A stretch of DNA of 64,000 bases from Amphiura filiformis. Lineage: Eukaryota; Echinodermata; Ophiuroidea; Amphilepidida; Amphiuridae. The notes beneath the pieces are model-generated. The model made no database searches. It had not been told where the DNA came from and was given only the letters and a program-made list of their open reading frames with translations. The first letter of the stretch is position 1. Every line of letters begins with the position of its first letter. Shown here one piece after another: positions 59,455 through 64,000 of this stretch. The stretch is taken from contig NW_027305501.1 of assembly GCF_039555335.1 (NCBI RefSeq), forward strand, positions 62,001 to 126,000, in the 5' to 3' direction. A program made the position numbers and the translations under genes.

Positions 59455-60942
59455 GTGTCCTCATTTATTTTTTCAACTGATACAAATCCCAAAAGTCTGC
59501 TGTGTAGTCACATTTTACCTATGATGATGATATTTTAACGCTTCTGGTAATTATAACAAATAAATGCCCCTTTAATTTTACAAGTGCCCACTTTTAAATC
59601 CAAACTAAATTAAATCCAACATTTGTATAAAATTACCATTATCTATTCCCATCTAAACTTTTCCGGCTTAGTATTTTTATGATTTTTACTAGATTTTTAT
59701 ACTTTTTAATATGTTTGAAAATTAATTGTGTGCTAATTAGGTCAAATATGCAAATATTGTAGGTCAAGGACACTGCAGAAATTTATAATGGGACCACCAA
59801 CCTAAACTGCAGCTGAAAGGAGTCTGTATCCCATCATGCATTGCAGTATATCTGCATGCTCCATAGCAAATGTATACAAAATATAAACAAGAGCTGCTTA
59901 GATATTGAGAGCTATAGATAGTTTCACAATACTTCAGGGGTCATATTTTTTCAAACAAAAGTCTAACCTCCCCTAATTTATTCGAGTACCCCGGTACCGT
60001 AATTGAAAGTGAGGGATTTTGTGTACCGTACATTTTCTATGACACCTTTAGTTGTATTACTATTATGATACCGCAAAGCATAATGGGATATTCGCTTTAG
60101 CTGCTGTGATATGATACTATGAGAACTAATTATCAGTTTCTCAATTTTATTAAATCAGTATGTTATAATTGAACCTTTAAACACACAAACTCAATCCTGT
60201 AGCTTCTACAATGTAGCTGCACTGTTAGAAGCCGACACACTATTATTTTTGACCATTAAACTTGGTAACTAAGGAAGTTGGTAATTCGTATTGAATTCAC
60301 CAGCGAAGTGGTTACATAACTCCTTGGCAACTGGATCACGCACCTTTTGGAATTTGTAGTACATGCCATAGACTTTGTGTTGTGATCTAAAAGTGTGATC
60401 CAGTTGACATAGTGATAATCGGATAACGTAACACTTCGCTGGCGAATACTGTCCGTACCTTTCCACTGTACGGTATGTGTTCAATGGGGTGCTATAGAAT
60501 AGTGCATATACATTGTAGGCTTATAATTGACTTTTAACATTGTTTATGTGAATGGTTGGGTACCGGTATTTCATTTGTTTTTATAGAGGAATGATGTTTG
60601 TGTGGTTAAAAATGTTTGTTACCGTACGGTACTGGAAGTAAGTAAAGTGTACATTAAATGTGTTTTATTGAACAGAACTAACAGTTCTCAAGTGTCTCTA
60701 ACTTTGTGTTTATGATTTCTAAGAGTTGATATCGTTCACTCATGTATATCATGCTCTCCATCCAAAGAAACAGGAAGCTGTTGTAAATTGAAGTTGGCCG
60801 CTCTAATCAGAAGTGAAAACTCGCCAGCAACACCGTAGGTGGGGATCAGGTAGTAAAATTGTGGTAAAAGGGAACAAGAAGTGCAAGAGATTCTTCCCAG
60901 GACTTGACCCACGAGCTAGTGCCCTACACATCGCTTGTTATA

Positions 60943-62417
60943 ATGTGGGGTAATAATGCTCAACAGTGGCAAGCACAGTGGGGTGTACAAGCCCAGCAGC
61001 AGTATCAAGCCAATGAAGGTAAGATTATAATTTGATTGCACTTGGGGATTAAAATATGGCAATATTGTACTGTGCAGTTTTGTTTTTAAAATTTTAAGTG
61101 ATGATACGATTCGGATCCAAATGTGTCGGGGCTTTGATTGATATGCATTCAGTTTAAACAACAAAAGTTTTCAGTACAGTATATCAAGCATCAAGCTACG
61201 GTAGGCCCCTACATATGTAATGTTGAAATCTTTGTGAACTTACCCTACATGAGTCTTGCCTATAATTTATAGAAAGTGATGTCAAAACATCTGCAGGATT
61301 ATATTCTGGCAGCACAGTTTTGTCCAGAAGTGAACAATTGATCAATTTGTGTTGCAAACATTTTACACTGGCAGCAAAAGCAAGAATTTTTACAGATAAT
61401 CTGGTGACATTGAATTGTTAGAATTATTTAAGGAATGTACCTCAGTGTGTGTACGTTAAATATTTGTTTCTCAGTCCTAATGCATGTAACCTTTACTCCC
61501 CCAGGTACTGATTGGGCTGCTTTAGCACAAGAATGGATGCGTCAGAGGGACTCCAATGATGATGGCACACCCCCAGCCCCACAGACATCCAATATCCCAC
61601 CTCTGCCACCTGCAGATCAACCAGCACCACCCTTACCAGGTGAACAAAATAGGCATGGAGAAGCCCCTCCTCTACCTCCACCAATGAATGGTAGTGGTAA
61701 CAACCTCGGAAAAGGTAAGTTGGAGATTATATTGGTAAATGTGTGTGTTTTGTTGTATTGAAGTGGTTTGTTTAATGTGATCTTCCCGTAGGAACTCAAC
61801 AACCCAAATAGGAGAGTCTGGCTATATGTACGTCAAGCTGGCACAACTAATGGTCTTTCAGGAAAAGCCATTTTGTAAGACTTGCAAATCCCTTGTGGAC
61901 AGTACAACATTGCTTTAGCCTTTTAGGTAGAGACAAAGGACTAACTGGTTCCAATTTCTAAAACGTGTCGAAACCTACTGTCATCTGTTGTTCATAACTT
62001 TTAGTTCAAGTGTGTAAATAACCCTACAGCCCCAAATGGTTTTTGAACATTTTTGCCGTATTTCAAAGCCTTGTCGGTGGTTGAATAGTTGGATAAAATA
62101 AAATGAAGTAATTGTGGAAATCCACAGACACATGGAAGACTCAGAGCATCTTTATGACTTCTTAGAGAAGAGTATTAATTAGTTGATGTTTGATTTCAAT
62201 CGATAATGATGCATGCCATAACTTTTAACAAACTAACATGCATGTATCTCAACAGCAGCCAACATTCGACCACCTCTTCTTCCAGATCCAGAGCCACAAC
62301 ACGGGGGTCCAGGTGGCCAACCGCCATTGCCACCTGATGGCCACCCACCACCAGGGATGCAATTTGAATGGAATTGGCCGCATCCGCCTCCTCATCCTGG
62401 CCACTGGCCACCTCCAG
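60943..62417 (+). CDS. PNISR: PNISR (PNN-interacting SR-related protein), 5' part
   Basis: Three coding exons are visible: 60943-61018, 61505-61714 and 62256-62417, all ending in phase 1 at GT donors; the gene continues beyond the window. They encode MWGNNAQQWQAQWG, then DWAALAQEWMRQRD (human PNISR has DWAALAQAWIAQRE), then proline-rich stretches (IPPLPPADQPAPPLPG, PPLPPPMNGSG) and a Pro/Gly/His/Trp-rich exon with FEWNWPHPPPHPGHWP. The start codon is chosen because MW followed by Gln/Trp-rich sequence matches the vertebrate N-terminus. The protein is a nuclear, serine/arginine-rich partner of pinin; its SR-rich C-terminal part is not in view. Intron 3 contains a GC-rich foldback element. COQ3 is the divergent neighbour. 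Confidence 0.88.
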
Positions 62418-62675
62418 GTAAGAAAGCTATTTAAATTGGTTCACCTTCAAAGAGCCCAAACCTATTTAAAATGTATCTTTTATCTTTCATGTAACTGATC
62501 CATAGATTATTGTAGAACTTTACGAATTACAGTACTGTTGATTATACCACATGATCGCTTATGGTTACAGCTACATGTATCACTGTCATCCGTTTTAATA
62601 GTACCATGCATATATGACATGTGATCAATTTGCATATATGTGGCACAGTGGTATAATTCATCGCTAATGCGGTAA

Positions 62676-63100
62676 TGCACAAATCAATTGTAGTCCCGGC
62701 CCTCCGGGGGCCGGGGATAGCGGGGACCTACCCGGGGATGTAATTTTGGAAACTGTTACAAACATGTTACACTCCCGGCTTAGTCCCCGCAGGGCGGGCA
62801 CTATTTCTGTGTACATCCCGGGGTACATCCCGCCAAGTCCCCGCCCCTAGCCCTGGGCACCATGTTCAAGTCCCCGCATGAGTGTTTCCCCGCATACGAC
62901 CCGCACAGTTGTGAGTACTCTTCTATTACGTCCCGGTACACTCCCGGGTAGATCCCGCCTGTTTGAGAGGCATTACATCCCGTACACTCCCCACTCGTCC
63001 CCCACACTGCGGGGACACATTGAGCTGTTACATCCCGGCCAAGTCCCGGCTCGGACCCGCTATTGCCAGGCCCCGGGGGGGACTACAATTGATTTGTGCA
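62676..63100. mobile_element. GC-rich foldback MITE in PNISR intron 3
   Basis: TGCACAAATCAATTGTAGTC at left and GACTACAATTGATTTGTGCA at right are exact inverses. The interior is dominated by short GTCCCCGC, ATCCCG and CCCGGG phrases. It is 425 bp and much richer in GC than the surroundings, with no transposase. Confidence 0.85.
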
Positions 63101-63329
63101 TAATGCCCATATCAGTCATAGTAGTACTTGCAGCATGCGATTAAAGAATTTCTAGTTATCAAACACTGGCAGCGTATGTGCAATCACTACCAGCGTTCAG
63201 TCTTGGCTAGTGATTTGCAATCAGATATCGGCAATCACTTTTCCGATAAGCGACACACGTCACAAAAAAGCGCCATGCTCCTTGGGATTGTCTAGCATGA
63301 TACATGTGTGCATTACTTGTGTAGGGGTC

Positions 63330-63900
63330 ATTCCATATGAAATCAAGTAGTCGCCCCACCTGACCCCCTCAGATTTGCTTTATATTTTAGTCATATGTTG
63401 TACCTGTAAAAATATTAAAAACCTGCAAATTTGAGGTCTGTAGCTCTTACGGATTTTCTGTGACAGCCATTTAAAGTTGGAGTAGCGAGGTCTTAATTTG
63501 GACCCAAAAGTTACCCTTTGAATAAATGTCATCTTTGGGAGTCTGTGCCTTCTTTATAAAAAGAAAGAGAGGTCTGAAACTTTGTATACACACTAACTGC
63601 ATGCCCAATTGGTCAAAAAATAAAAAAAAAAAAATTCTGTAATTGTGTGTTGTGTCACGGGGTCATTAAATATGCAAGAAAAAATGTGATGTTTTGTAAA
63701 CTGGCAAGTTTAGCCCCCCTAAATTCACATTTTTGGTCAGATTAATTATTTTTTGTTGTCACTGATGCTATATATAGGATAAATACAATGCATATCCAAA
63801 AAATTGAGGTCACAACTCATTTACATTTCGAACAGCGCCCTCACGAAGATGACATTTATTGTAAATTCAACATTTTCAGGGGGCCCAAAGTCGATGTGGT
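63330..63900. repeat. R4-related repeat at the window end
   Basis: GGTCATTCCATATGAAATCA and CCTGACCCCCTCAGATTTGC resemble the start of the repeat at 52996. The right boundary is not visible. No PNISR exon is recognised between 62418 and 64000. Confidence 0.55.
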
Positions 63901-64000
63901 CCACCTTCAACATTTATAAAACATCACTTTTATATAACTACTAGTCTTAAATCACAACTTTGCTAAGTCCCAGTAATTGTATAGGTTGACTTCATATAAA

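Larger units (their letters stand above)
56243..60942. promoter_or_regulatory. COQ3-PNISR divergent intergenic region
   Basis: It separates the two gene starts. It holds the 1-kb TIR element (57389-58388), two hAT MITEs and a hAT remnant. Nearest PNISR, 60820-60900 is likely to include an intron end: TTCTTCCCAG at 60891-60900 is a good acceptor 42 bases before the PNISR ATG, suggesting an upstream non-coding exon not identified here. No CpG island or TATA box is obvious at either start. Confidence 0.4.

Noticed and set aside
62801-63144. Short frames in both strands near the window end
   Set aside because: They fall in the GC-rich foldback element in PNISR intron 3.

Overview
The window is animal nuclear DNA: AT-rich, with spliced genes (GT-AG introns of about 0.5 to 3.3 kb) set among many short inverted-repeat transposons, tRNA-derived SINEs and a Penelope-like retroelement. 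The abundance of TAGGCCTA- and ACCGGTA-type words, the TTAGGG-like interstitial tract and the repeat style suggest a marine deuterostome, most likely an echinoderm or other ambulacrarian. That assignment is inference, not proof.

Layout. 1-560 is a ~170-bp repeat block. About 570-8973 is one minisatellite of a 33-bp (11-codon) unit with a 1.54-kb higher-order duplication; its long open frames are by-products of the period. 9.0-14.9 kb is gene-free and full of nested foldback transposons. 14876-18815 (minus) is EEF1AKMT1, an eEF1A lysine methyltransferase, in four coding exons. 18.9-30 kb is gene-free: a 1.9-kb element built of GAGGCTAA repeats, a 0.64-kb and a 1.73-kb terminal-inverted-repeat element, and SINEs. 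32418-39425 (plus) is a MATCAP/KIAA0895-family tyrosine carboxypeptidase in five coding exons, with a possible non-coding first exon near 30.1 kb. 39.7-48.8 kb is repeat-rich: imperfect 140-bp tandem repeats, several foldback elements, a 1.88-kb element with seven copies of a GAAGCCTCCGAAACA motif, and a fold-back Penelope-like element carrying a hammerhead ribozyme in each arm. 48891-56242 (minus) is COQ3 (ubiquinone O-methyltransferase, mitochondrial) in five coding exons. 60943 onward (plus) is the 5' part of PNISR; its first three coding exons are in the window and the rest runs off the end.

The four host genes are housekeeping-type and form no pathway with each other: translation-factor methylation (EEF1AKMT1), alpha-tubulin detyrosination (MATCAP), ubiquinone synthesis (COQ3) and an SR-related nuclear protein (PNISR). 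COQ3 and PNISR are also neighbours in human (6q16), so this is probably old conserved linkage. All exon boundaries were derived by hand from splice signals, reading phase and remembered family sequences; nothing was aligned by computer.
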